Positions 19,167 to 26,900 of a stretch of 64,000 nt of DNA are shown here, one piece after another (within the stretch, counting starts at the first letter, position 1; each line of letters begins with the position of its first letter). Both the position numbers and the translations under genes were made by a program. Below the pieces are notes generated by a model. The model searched no databases. It was not told the DNA's origin and was given only the letters and a program-made list of their open reading frames with translations. The stretch is from positions 1 to 64,000 of the forward strand of contig NZ_JAPNTZ010000016.1 in NCBI RefSeq assembly GCF_026626335.1. Direction: 5' to 3'. The DNA comes from Paractinoplanes pyxinae. Its GTDB lineage: Bacteria > Actinomycetota > Actinomycetes > Mycobacteriales > Micromonosporaceae.

Positions 19167-19270
19167 GTGACGCGATGTTCACGCCGGTCGCGCCGAAATT
19201 GACGCGGCGGATACACCCGGACCACGACACGCGGACGGCCGAGGGGCAAATTTTGACGCGTTATTAACGC
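19167..19270. promoter_or_regulatory. Divergent control region with OmpR-type boxes
   Basis: The 228-bp region between the LysA-like gene and the permease carries TTGACGC (19253-19259)-N4-TTAACGC (19264-19270), a near-perfect match to the boxes before kdp. It also has a weaker GTGACGC-N4-TTCACGC (19167-19184) and a single TTGACGC at 19199. The main box is 44 bp before the permease start. Confidence 0.6.
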
Positions 19271-19313
19271 CGGGGCCCGGGCGTCGGCGGGCCCGGTCGA
19301 GGACTCTGGTCCG

Positions 19314-21287
19314 GTGAACGAGCAATCCGGCCCGGTCGAGGCGCTGCCCGAGTACGCCGTACCCGCGGTCATGGCCTCCCCCGCCCACGAGACCACGCCG
19401 TCGAAGGGGGTGGCCGGCTGGCTGCTGCGTCATCGGGTGCAGCCGGTCGGGCCCGCGGCCGGTGAGGGGCACACCGAGCAGCACGCGTGGTGGAAGGTCA
19501 TGTGCCTGACCGGGGTGGACTACTTCTCCAGCCTGGCCTACGTGCCGGCCATCGCGGTCGCCGCGGCCGGTGCAGTCTCGCCCTTGGCCACGCTGCTGAT
19601 CGTGGCGCTGACCCTGTTCGGTGTGCTGCCGATGTACCGGCGGGTGGCCCGGGAGAGCCCGCACGGCGCCGGCTCGGTGGCCATGTTGGAACGGCTGCTG
19701 CCGTTCTGGCAGGGCAAACTGTTCGTCCTGATCCTGCTCGGCTTCGTGGCCACGTCCTGGCTGATCACCATCACCCTGTCGGCGGCGGACGCCAGCGTGC
19801 ACGTGGTCGAGAACCCGTTCTTCCCGTCGTTCCTGCACGGCCACGAGGTGGCGCTGACCGTCGGCCTGCTCCTGCTGCTCGGCTTCGTGTTCCTGCTCGG
19901 CTTCAGCGAGGCCGTCAGCGTCGCCATCCCGCTGGTGGCGCTCTTCCTCGGCCTCAACGCGCTGGTCATCGGGGCCGGCCTGGTCGAGATCGTCACCAAC
20001 GGCGCCGCGTGGTCGGCGTGGACGTCAGCGCTCGGCGACACCGGCAACCTGTTCCAGCCCGCCCTCGTGGCTTTCCCCCTACTGGTGCTCGGGCTGTCCG
20101 GCTTCGAGACCGGCGTGAGCATGATGCCGCTGGTCGCCGCCTCGAACCTGGAGAACCGCGTCCGCAACAGCCGCCGGCTGCTGACCACGGCCGCCCTGAT
20201 CATGAGCGTCTACCTGCTCGCGGCCAGCCTGGTGACCACCGTGCTGATCCCGGCCGACGAGTTCGGCCCGGGCGGCGAGGCCACCGGCCGGGCCCTGGCC
20301 TGGCTGGCCCACGAGCAGCTGGGTGAGGTCGTCGGCACCGCGTACGACATCAGCACCATCCTCATCCTGTGGTTCGCCGGCGCGTCGGCGATGGCCGGCC
20401 TGGTCAACATCGTGCCGCGCTACCTGCCCGGCTACGGCATGGCGCCCGAGTGGGGCCGGGCGGTGCGTCCGGTGGTGCTGGTCTACACCGCCATCACGGT
20501 CGTCATCACGATCGCCTTCGAAGCCGACGTCAACGCGCAGGCCGGCGCGTACGCCACCGGCATCCTGGCCATGATGGTCTCCGGCGCCTTCGCCGTCACC
20601 ACCTGGGCGTTCCGGCACCGCAAACACGGCGCCACAGTGGGATTCGCCGCGCTCACCCTCATCCTCGGCTACGCGCTGGTCGAGAACATCATCGAGAAGC
20701 CGGACGGCATCGCCATCTCCGGCCTGTTCATCGCCGGCATCATCATCGTCTCGCTGATCTCCCGGGTCAGCCGCACCACCGAGCTGCGCGTGGACAGCAT
20801 CGAGTTCGACGAGACGGCCCGCCGCTTCATCACCGAGTCGATCGAGCTCGACGGCGCCCTGGACCTGGTCGCCCACCGCCGCCAGACCGGCGACGCGGCC
20901 GAGTACCAGTTCAAGGAGCGCGAGCAGCGCGGCGACAACCCCGTCCCCGGCTCCAACGACATCCTGTTCCTGGAGGTCGACGTGGTCGACCCGTCCTCGT
21001 TCAGCGACACCCTGATCGTCCGCGGCATCGACGTCGACGGCTACCGCATCCTGCGCACCGAGGCCCCCGCGGCGCCGAACGCCATAGCCGCGATCCTGCT
21101 GGCGTTGCGGGACGCGACCGGCGTACGGCCGCACTGCTATTTCGCCTGGGCCGAGGGCAGCCCGTTGGTGCACATGATCCGCTACTTCCTGCTCGGCCGC
21201 GGCGACACCGCACCGGTCACCCGCGAGATCATCCGCAAGCACGAGCCCGACCAGTCCCGCCGCCCCGGCGTCCACGTCGGCTCCTGA
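19314..21287 (+). CDS. APC-superfamily permease, KimA-like potassium transporter candidate
   Basis: A 657-residue transporter with a soluble N-terminus, about twelve membrane helices (residues 60-480) and a cytosolic C-terminal domain of about 170 residues. Helix 1 contains T-G-V-D-Y-F-S-S-L-A-Y, comparable to the S-S-D-A-L-S-S-V-A-Y segment of the KimA (YdaO) K+ transporter and related APC permeases. F-E-T-G-V-S in helix 6 is typical of the fold. Automatic annotation would say amino-acid permease. The kdp-type box upstream and the location beside kdp argue for K+ import, which is inference. Start is GTG 19314; an in-frame ATG is about 20 codons in. Confidence 0.75.
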   Translation: MNEQSGPVEALPEYAVPAVMASPAHETTPSKGVAGWLLRHRVQPVGPAAGEGHTEQHAWWKVMCLTGVDYFSSLAYVPAIAVAAAGAVSPLATLLIVALTLFGVLPMYRRVARESPHGAGSVAMLERLLPFWQGKLFVLILLGFVATSWLITITLSAADASVHVVENPFFPSFLHGHEVALTVGLLLLLGFVFLLGFSEAVSVAIPLVALFLGLNALVIGAGLVEIVTNGAAWSAWTSALGDTGNLFQPALVAFPLLVLGLSGFETGVSMMPLVAASNLENRVRNSRRLLTTAALIMSVYLLAASLVTTVLIPADEFGPGGEATGRALAWLAHEQLGEVVGTAYDISTILILWFAGASAMAGLVNIVPRYLPGYGMAPEWGRAVRPVVLVYTAITVVITIAFEADVNAQAGAYATGILAMMVSGAFAVTTWAFRHRKHGATVGFAALTLILGYALVENIIEKPDGIAISGLFIAGIIIVSLISRVSRTTELRVDSIEFDETARRFITESIELDGALDLVAHRRQTGDAAEYQFKEREQRGDNPVPGSNDILFLEVDVVDPSSFSDTLIVRGIDVDGYRILRTEAPAAPNAIAAILLALRDATGVRPHCYFAWAEGSPLVHMIRYFLLGRGDTAPVTREIIRKHEPDQSRRPGVHVGS

Positions 21288-21302
21288 CGCCCGAAAGGCG
21301 TC
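21286..21302. terminator. Short hairpin between convergent genes
   Basis: GACGCC-CGAAA-GGCGTC: a 6-bp stem with a GNRA-like loop, overlapping the permease stop and reaching the stop of the TIR-WD40 gene. It may serve both directions. Confidence 0.45.
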
Positions 21303-24137
21303 TCACAGCGGGCAGGTGTCGCGGAACGGCACGCCGGACACGTACCGGTTCCACTCCTGCCGAGTCCAGCCAGTGCCGACCAATCCACAGGCTGAGGCCA
21401 GCGGATCGGACAGCAGCGTGCGCAGCTCAGTCAGATCCCAGATGTATACCGCCGGACCCCCGCCCGCGGCCAGGCGGGATCCGTCCGGGCTGAAGGTCAC
21501 GAACCACGACGGCCCGCCGACTGCGCGAGGGTCGCCGAGTTGTCGCGGATCGGCACGGTCGAACAGGTCCCACAGCCGGACCTGTCCGGCCGAGGTGGTG
21601 GTCGCCAGCAGCCGGCTGTCCGGGCCGAAAGCAACATCCCGGACCGTGCTGTCGTGCAGTGCGCCGGACCCCAACGCGGTGCCGGAGGCCACGTCCCACA
21701 GCCGGACCGTGTTGCCGGCGGCCGCGACCAGTGTCCGCCCGTCCGGACTGTAGGCCACCGCCCCGGCCTCGCCGTCGAGCTCCACCGGCTCGCCGATGGG
21801 CCGCTGCCCGGCCGGGTCCCAGAGCCGGAGCACACGATCGCTGCCGACTGCCAGTGTCTTGCCGTCCGGAGCGAAGGCAACCGCTCGGACGTTCTCCGGT
21901 GGCGCGTCATCGCCGCCCGGCCGCAGGCGACCGATCGTGGACGGCGACGCCGCGTTCGTGACGTTCATCAGCTGAACCGTTCCGTCCCAGCTGCCCGCGG
22001 CCACGGTACGGCCGTCAGGACTGAAAGCGAGGTCGTCCACTATGTTCTGCTGCCCGGTGTTCGCGGCGACCGGGCGAGCGGGCGAATCCACGCTCCCGAC
22101 CGCGACAATTCCGGCGTCGGCAGTGCCGCCGCCCACCGCGAACTTCCGGCCGTCCGGGCTCACCGCCATGGTCCGGGGATCGGCGCTGGCGGCCAGGGCA
22201 GTCAGCGGCTTCGCCTCGTCGCTCCAGACGGTGAGCATCCCGTCGGCGGCGGCCGTGAGCAGCCGCCCGTCCGGGACGAACGCCGCGGCCTGCGCGACAT
22301 CGGGTCGCCTCAGCGTGCTCCGCAGGCGTGGCGACCCGCGGTCGGTCAGCCGCCAGAGGGTGACGCCGCCGTCGGCGTTGCCGATCACCAGCGTGTCGCC
22401 GTCCGGCGAGCGGGCCAGCAGGTCGGCGCCGTAGCGGTGCGGCAGTGGCGCGCCGAGCGGCAGCGGGTGCACCGGGTCCGCGACGCTCCACAGCCGGACC
22501 CGGAAGTCGCTGCTGCCCGCGTCGGCGACGGCGGCGGCGAGGGTTCGGCCGTCCGGGCCGAACGCAGCCTGTTCGGCCGCGCCTCCGCTCGACACCGGAG
22601 GTCCGGCCCGCCGAGGCCGCCGCGGATCCGCGACGTTCCACAACGACATTTCTCCCACGTAGCCGGCGTCGGAGGCGGTGAGGGCCAAGGTCCGGCCGTC
22701 GGGGGCGAAGGCCACCGACCTGACCCAGCTCGAGCTGTCGCGGCTTCCCACGGTCATCGACGACGGCAACCGCACCGGTCGCCCGGACGATGCCACGTCC
22801 CACAGGTGAGTGGTGCCGGCGGAGCCGCCCACCGCGAGAACCCGGCCGTCGGGGCGAAACGCCAGTGCGCTCGCTCCGTCCGTACGCAGAACCGCGCGCT
22901 CGCGAGGGCGTGCGGGCCGGGCGACATCCCAGAGCCGTACGGTGTTGTCGTCGTATCCGGCGGCGGCGATCGTCTTTCCGTCCGGCGAGAAGGTCATCGC
23001 CCGGATGTCGGACGGCGGCCCGTCCATCGGTTCGCCGACAGTCACCGGCCGCGACGGCTGCCGGATGTCCCACAGCTGGATGTCGCCGGCGGGCACCGCC
23101 ACCGCGAGCAGTCCCGAATCCGGGCTGATGGCAACTGCCCAGGTCCGGTACGCCGGGTGGAAGGCGCTGAGCAACGTCGGGCGATCACGGTCGTGCAGAT
23201 CCCAGATCCGTACGGCGGGTGCCTTCCCGTCTTCGTCGAGCTCCCGGGCGTCGGCGGTGACCAGCAAGTCGCCGTCGGCGCTGAACACCGCCGATTCCAC
23301 CTGGGTGGGGTGACCGTCCAGCGAGCCCGCATACCGGGAGCCGAGGAGTGTCCGAGTCAGCGCAGTCTCGGCTTCTGCGCCCGGCCTCACGGCGATCGAC
23401 GCGATCCCCATGCGCAACGCGGTGCGCGGATCACTGTCCCGCGCCGCCTCGGCTTGGGAGCTGAGCTGCCGTGACAGCGCGATCCGGGTCTGCGCCTCGG
23501 CCTCGGCCTGTCGCTTCTCGGCCGTACGGCGTTGATCCAGCGCGACGACAGCCGACGTCACCGCGACCACGAGCAGGATCGACAAGCCGGCGATGACCGA
23601 GCGGACCGCCCGGCGGATCCGGCTTCGGCGGGCCAGGTGCTCGCCGGTCAACGAGTCCTTGTCCCGCCCGTGCATCGGCGCGGCGAATTCGGCCACCACC
23701 CGCTCGGGCGGAACGGAACGCATGTCGACCCACAGCGGTTCCTCGGCGAAGAACCCGGCCAGTGTTGGCGGCACCGCGTCCGTCTCCGCCCAGTCGAAGT
23801 CGTCGGCGCCCCAGGCGATCTGCCCGTCGGTCAGCGCGATGAGGAACCGCTCGGGTGACCGGTTCGCCATCCACCACGCCACTTCCCGCCGGCACCACTG
23901 CGATCGGGCCGAATCGGGCGACGCCATCAGCACGAACCAGTCCGACTTCTCCAGAGCCTGCTCGATCGCGGACCACAGTCCCGGCGCGGCCGTCAGGTCG
24001 GAGGCGTCCCGGAAGATCCGCAGAGCTCGCGGGCGGTACCAAGGGCGGGCGAAGTCCTGCAGGGCGGACTGCAGCGCCTCGGCGAGCGCCCGGTCCCGCC
24101 GATGGCTGTAGGAGACGAACGCGTCGTACGGCGCCAC
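21303..24137 (-). CDS. TIR - transmembrane - WD40 protein
   Basis: A 944-residue protein from GTG 24137, chosen because the TIR domain starts at once (VAPYDAFVSYSHRRDRALAEAL). The TIR domain (about 1-140) has the F-R-D-A-S-D-L-x-A-x-P-G-L-W box and Glu85 in QWCRREVAWW, the position of the catalytic glutamate in NADase TIR domains. One membrane helix follows (about 180-200, SVIAGLSILLVVAVTSAVVA), then a coiled linker. About fourteen WD40 blades come next, each marked by (F/Y)-x-P-D-G-(R/K)-x-L, enough for two seven-bladed propellers. Such proteins combine a sensor scaffold with an NAD-cleaving or signalling effector. It stands alone, convergent with the permease. Function in defence is inference. 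Confidence 0.85.
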   Translation of the reverse strand: MAPYDAFVSYSHRRDRALAEALQSALQDFARPWYRPRALRIFRDASDLTAAPGLWSAIEQALEKSDWFVLMASPDSARSQWCRREVAWWMANRSPERFLIALTDGQIAWGADDFDWAETDAVPPTLAGFFAEEPLWVDMRSVPPERVVAEFAAPMHGRDKDSLTGEHLARRSRIRRAVRSVIAGLSILLVVAVTSAVVALDQRRTAEKRQAEAEAQTRIALSRQLSSQAEAARDSDPRTALRMGIASIAVRPGAEAETALTRTLLGSRYAGSLDGHPTQVESAVFSADGDLLVTADARELDEDGKAPAVRIWDLHDRDRPTLLSAFHPAYRTWAVAISPDSGLLAVAVPAGDIQLWDIRQPSRPVTVGEPMDGPPSDIRAMTFSPDGKTIAAAGYDDNTVRLWDVARPARPRERAVLRTDGASALAFRPDGRVLAVGGSAGTTHLWDVASSGRPVRLPSSMTVGSRDSSSWVRSVAFAPDGRTLALTASDAGYVGEMSLWNVADPRRPRRAGPPVSSGGAAEQAAFGPDGRTLAAAVADAGSSDFRVRLWSVADPVHPLPLGAPLPHRYGADLLARSPDGDTLVIGNADGGVTLWRLTDRGSPRLRSTLRRPDVAQAAAFVPDGRLLTAAADGMLTVWSDEAKPLTALAASADPRTMAVSPDGRKFAVGGGTADAGIVAVGSVDSPARPVAANTGQQNIVDDLAFSPDGRTVAAGSWDGTVQLMNVTNAASPSTIGRLRPGGDDAPPENVRAVAFAPDGKTLAVGSDRVLRLWDPAGQRPIGEPVELDGEAGAVAYSPDGRTLVAAAGNTVRLWDVASGTALGSGALHDSTVRDVAFGPDSRLLATTTSAGQVRLWDLFDRADPRQLGDPRAVGGPSWFVTFSPDGSRLAAGGGPAVYIWDLTELRTLLSDPLASACGLVGTGWTRQEWNRYVSGVPFRDTCPL

Positions 24138-24194
24138 CCGACCATGCTCGCCCAGGCCGCGGGTCGGGGCTGTCACCGCACCGACACGACGGCA

Positions 24195-24222
24195 CCGCCC
24201 CGCCCAGGTGCGGGCGGAGCGG
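24195..24222. terminator. Hairpin terminator downstream of the lectin operon
   Basis: An 11-bp GC stem with one mismatch (24195-24205 with 24212-24222) and a 6-nt loop, 13 bp beyond the stop of the last lectin-fusion gene. Confidence 0.65.
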
Positions 24223-24235
24223 AGCCTTGGGGAGG

Positions 24236-25504
24236 TCAGCTGCTCAGTGGCTGGGCCGAGAGCAGTTTCTGGGTCCAGCCGCGGGTGTCGACCGGGTCGT
24301 CGGTGTAGTACTGCAGGTCGCTGCCGTTGAGGTCGTACGGGTTGTGGTCGAAGTAGTGGTACATCGCGCCGGCCGGGGTGCGGCCGTAGTAGAAGCCGTA
24401 GCCGGGCGAGACCAGCTGGTCGAACCCGCTCCACCGGGTGGCCAGCGTGGCGCCGCTCCACTTGTAGTCGGCGCCGATCCGGTAGGACCGCAGTTCGCCG
24501 GAGTTGCTGACGCCCAGCAGCCAGTCGTCGCCGGTGGCGGTCAGGTTCTTCAGCGCGAAACCGCCCTCGCCGATCTCGTGCCGCTGACCGATTTGGTCGG
24601 CCCCCGGCTTGGCCCGCGACACGACGTACGAAATCAGTTTGCCGTTGGCCACGCCGTAGAGATGCCCGTGGCCGTCGTAGGTGAGCAACTGGTGGGTCCA
24701 GCCGCCCTCGATCCGGTCGGAGACGGTGAACTGCAGGGAGGTGTTGTTGGTGATCACGTCGATCCGGTACAGGCCGCCGTCGGGCGAGGTGACCAGGATG
24801 GTGTTGAAGTTGAGCGTGGCCATCGCCACCGGTGTGAAGCCGATGGTGTCGGTCGAGACCACCGTCTTGCTGCGGTTTCCGGTGTCCGAGTTGATCACCG
24901 AGTAGGTGAGCCGCCCGTCGTCGAGGGCGCCGTAGACCGACACCGCGACCGCGGCCGGCCCGCTGAGCTCGTCGACGATCCGCTGGGCGTCGGCCGCTTC
25001 CGGCTGGTAGCGCGCCGGGTACTCGGACCGCTGCACCGCCTGGCACACCTCGCCGATCGGCGCCGACGCCCAGCTGCCGTTCGGATACCGGCTCTGCATG
25101 TTGCTGAGGAAGGCGTTGGTGGCCCAGGCCGGGTCGAGTCGCTGGGCCTCCGTGCCCCACGAGTCGCGCTGCTGGAACAGGCCCAGGCTGTCGTGGTCGA
25201 GCTTCTCGCTGGTGTTGCGGATGGTGCTCTCGACGATCGTTGTCGTGATGGCGATGACTGCAGCTCGCTCGGTGAGGCCGCGGCGCTGCACTGCGGTGAT
25301 GACGGCCCGGGCGCAGGACACCCGGTAGCCGGTCATCGCGTTGCGCAGGGTGCCGGTCAGCACGGAGTTGAGGCGGGTGGCGGCCGCGTTGTCGGCGGCG
25401 GTGGGGCCACCGTCGACGCAGGGAGCGGTGGCCGCGGCGTGGGCCGGTGTCGCGCCGACGGTCAGCGCCGCGAGGACGGTGGCCACGGCCAGGAGGATCC
25501 GCAT
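24236..25504 (-). CDS. Secreted lysozyme-like domain fused to a tachylectin-2-like beta-propeller
   Basis: A 422-residue exported protein. The signal peptide ends near A-H-A-A-A (residue 25). Residues about 35-185 look like the lysozyme-like fold common in actinobacterial cell-wall lytic proteins, with the candidate catalytic glutamate in TTIVESTIRN and the motif D-S-L-G-L-F-Q-Q-R. From about 190 the protein is a tachylectin-2-like propeller: S-V-Y-G-A-L-x-D-G-R-L-T-Y, F-N-T-I-L-V-T, G-G-W-T-H-x-L-L-T-Y-D-G-x-G-H-L-Y-G and the closing D-D-P-V-D-T-R-G-W-T-Q. The propeller probably binds N-acetyl sugars and the N-domain cuts peptidoglycan. It starts 2 bp after the preceding gene, so they are co-transcribed. 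Confidence 0.78.
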   Translation of the reverse strand: MRILLAVATVLAALTVGATPAHAAATAPCVDGGPTAADNAAATRLNSVLTGTLRNAMTGYRVSCARAVITAVQRRGLTERAAVIAITTTIVESTIRNTSEKLDHDSLGLFQQRDSWGTEAQRLDPAWATNAFLSNMQSRYPNGSWASAPIGEVCQAVQRSEYPARYQPEAADAQRIVDELSGPAAVAVSVYGALDDGRLTYSVINSDTGNRSKTVVSTDTIGFTPVAMATLNFNTILVTSPDGGLYRIDVITNNTSLQFTVSDRIEGGWTHQLLTYDGHGHLYGVANGKLISYVVSRAKPGADQIGQRHEIGEGGFALKNLTATGDDWLLGVSNSGELRSYRIGADYKWSGATLATRWSGFDQLVSPGYGFYYGRTPAGAMYHYFDHNPYDLNGSDLQYYTDDPVDTRGWTQKLLSAQPLSS

Positions 25505-25506
25505 GA

Positions 25507-26811
25507 TCAGGCTCCCGGCGGGGTGACGTAGCCGGAGATCAGGACGTTGTCCACGCCCATGCGGGCGGTGGCCGGGTTGATGGTCCGCTTGCTGACCTTG
25601 TTGGACACGTTGCCGCCGACGACGGTGAGCGTGCCGTCCGGGTGCACCGCGGTCACCACGTCGACGTGGCCGCCGCCGGTCGCCGCGGGCTGGCCGTAGA
25701 TGGCCCAGTCGCCGACCTTCGGGCTGCCCTGCGCGCTGCCCGACCGCGACTTGAACAGGCCCCGGTCGACGCCCCACTTGCCCAGGCCCTGGGCGAACCA
25801 CTGGCTGCGCGGCAGTCCGGAGATCCCGGCCTGTTCCCAGGCCCAGGTGGCGAACATGGCGCACCAGGCGACCTGGCCGCCGTTGCAGCTGGAGTGGTAC
25901 CGGTCGCAGGCCGATTCGGGCGTGCCGACCTCACCGAGGGCGAGGTTGGCGATCCGGCTGCGGAGCTGGTTGGTCGAGCTGACTGCCTTGCAGGTGTCCG
26001 GCTGGGCCGAGAGCAGGTACTGCGTCCACCCGCGGGACGAGACGGGGTCGTCCAGGTGGTACGAGATGTCGGAGCCCGAGCCGTCGGCGGGGTTGTCGTC
26101 CTCGTACCAGTAGAGGGCGCCGTCCGGGTTCTTGCCGTAGTAGAGGCCGCCGCCGGGCGAGACCAGGTTCTCGAAGCTCTGCCAGCCGTTGTCGTCGAGC
26201 TCCTGCCGGGTGTAGCCGCCGGACGAGTTGATGGCGTAGCTGATCAGCGCGCCGCTGGCGGTGGTGGAGATGATCCGGTCGTCGGCGGCCGCGGCCACCG
26301 TCTTGAGGGTGAACCCGCCCGATCCGATCTCGCGGCGCTGGCCGATCTGGTCGGCCCCCGGCTTGTCGCGGGAGACCAGATACTGCAGCAATTGGCCGCC
26401 GGTGGTCACGCCGTACAAATGGCCGTTGCCGTCATAGGTGAGCAGTTTGTGCGTCCATCCGCCCTCGATCCGGCCGGATACGGTGAATTGCAGGGAATCC
26501 TTGTTGGTGCTGACGTCGATGCGGTGCAGCACGCCGTCCGGGTCGGTGACGAGAATGGTGTTGAAATTGAGCGTCGCCATGGCCACCGGCTTGAATCCGA
26601 TGTTCTTGGTGGAGACGACCACGTGGCTGAGGTTGCCGTTCGACGGGTTGATGGCCGAATAGGTGAGCCGGCCGTCGTCGAGGGCTCCGTACACCGACAC
26701 CGCGCCGGTGCAGGTGGCGTCGGCCCGGGCCGGTGACTGGGGGGCCACGCCGGCGACGAGGCCGCCGCCGAGAGTCAGCATGAGTGCGGGCACGAGAGCT
26801 GAGAGGCGCAT
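25507..26811 (-). CDS. Secreted tachylectin-2-like propeller fused to a CHAP amidase domain
   Basis: A 434-residue exported protein in which the order is reversed relative to its neighbours: signal peptide (1-30), propeller (about 35-270), then a CHAP cysteine peptidase/amidase domain. The CHAP dyad is Cys317 in VAWCAMFATWAW and His382 in GGGHVDVVTA, with a following G-G-N asparagine motif. The propeller repeats the blade motifs of the other lectin genes almost word for word (GALDDGRLTYSAIN, MATLNFNTILVT, GGWTHKLLTYDG). Start ATG 26811 has GGAG 7 nt upstream; the longer in-frame extension has no signal peptide at its end. It probably cleaves peptidoglycan peptides. Confidence 0.82.
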   Translation of the reverse strand: MRLSALVPALMLTLGGGLVAGVAPQSPARADATCTGAVSVYGALDDGRLTYSAINPSNGNLSHVVVSTKNIGFKPVAMATLNFNTILVTDPDGVLHRIDVSTNKDSLQFTVSGRIEGGWTHKLLTYDGNGHLYGVTTGGQLLQYLVSRDKPGADQIGQRREIGSGGFTLKTVAAAADDRIISTTASGALISYAINSSGGYTRQELDDNGWQSFENLVSPGGGLYYGKNPDGALYWYEDDNPADGSGSDISYHLDDPVSSRGWTQYLLSAQPDTCKAVSSTNQLRSRIANLALGEVGTPESACDRYHSSCNGGQVAWCAMFATWAWEQAGISGLPRSQWFAQGLGKWGVDRGLFKSRSGSAQGSPKVGDWAIYGQPAATGGGHVDVVTAVHPDGTLTVVGGNVSNKVSKRTINPATARMGVDNVLISGYVTPPGA

Positions 26812-26858
26812 TCCATTACTCCATTCGGAAGGGTTCCTCCTTGCGAAAAGAAGTCTGG

Positions 26859-26894
26859 TGGAGCGCTCTCCAGTGGCTCTGAAGTCGCGCTCCA
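26859..26894. repeat. Inverted repeat in the gap between the SARP gene and the CHAP-lectin gene
   Basis: TGGAGCGC (26859-26866) and GCGCTCCA (26887-26894) form an 8-bp perfect inverted repeat 20 bp apart, just upstream of the CHAP-lectin ribosome binding site. It could be a weak terminator of the SARP transcript or a regulator site; the sequence does not decide. Confidence 0.4.
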
Positions 26895-26900
26895 AAAGCG

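Noticed and set aside
22000..23300. Short recurring CCGTCCGG-type words, possible regulatory repeats
   Set aside because: They encode the P-D-G of each WD40 blade and are explained by the protein repeat.
24138..25160. An N-terminal extension of the TIR-WD40 gene of about 340 codons
   Set aside because: The added residues are out-of-frame sequence of the lysozyme-like/lectin gene; the TIR domain begins exactly at GTG 24137.
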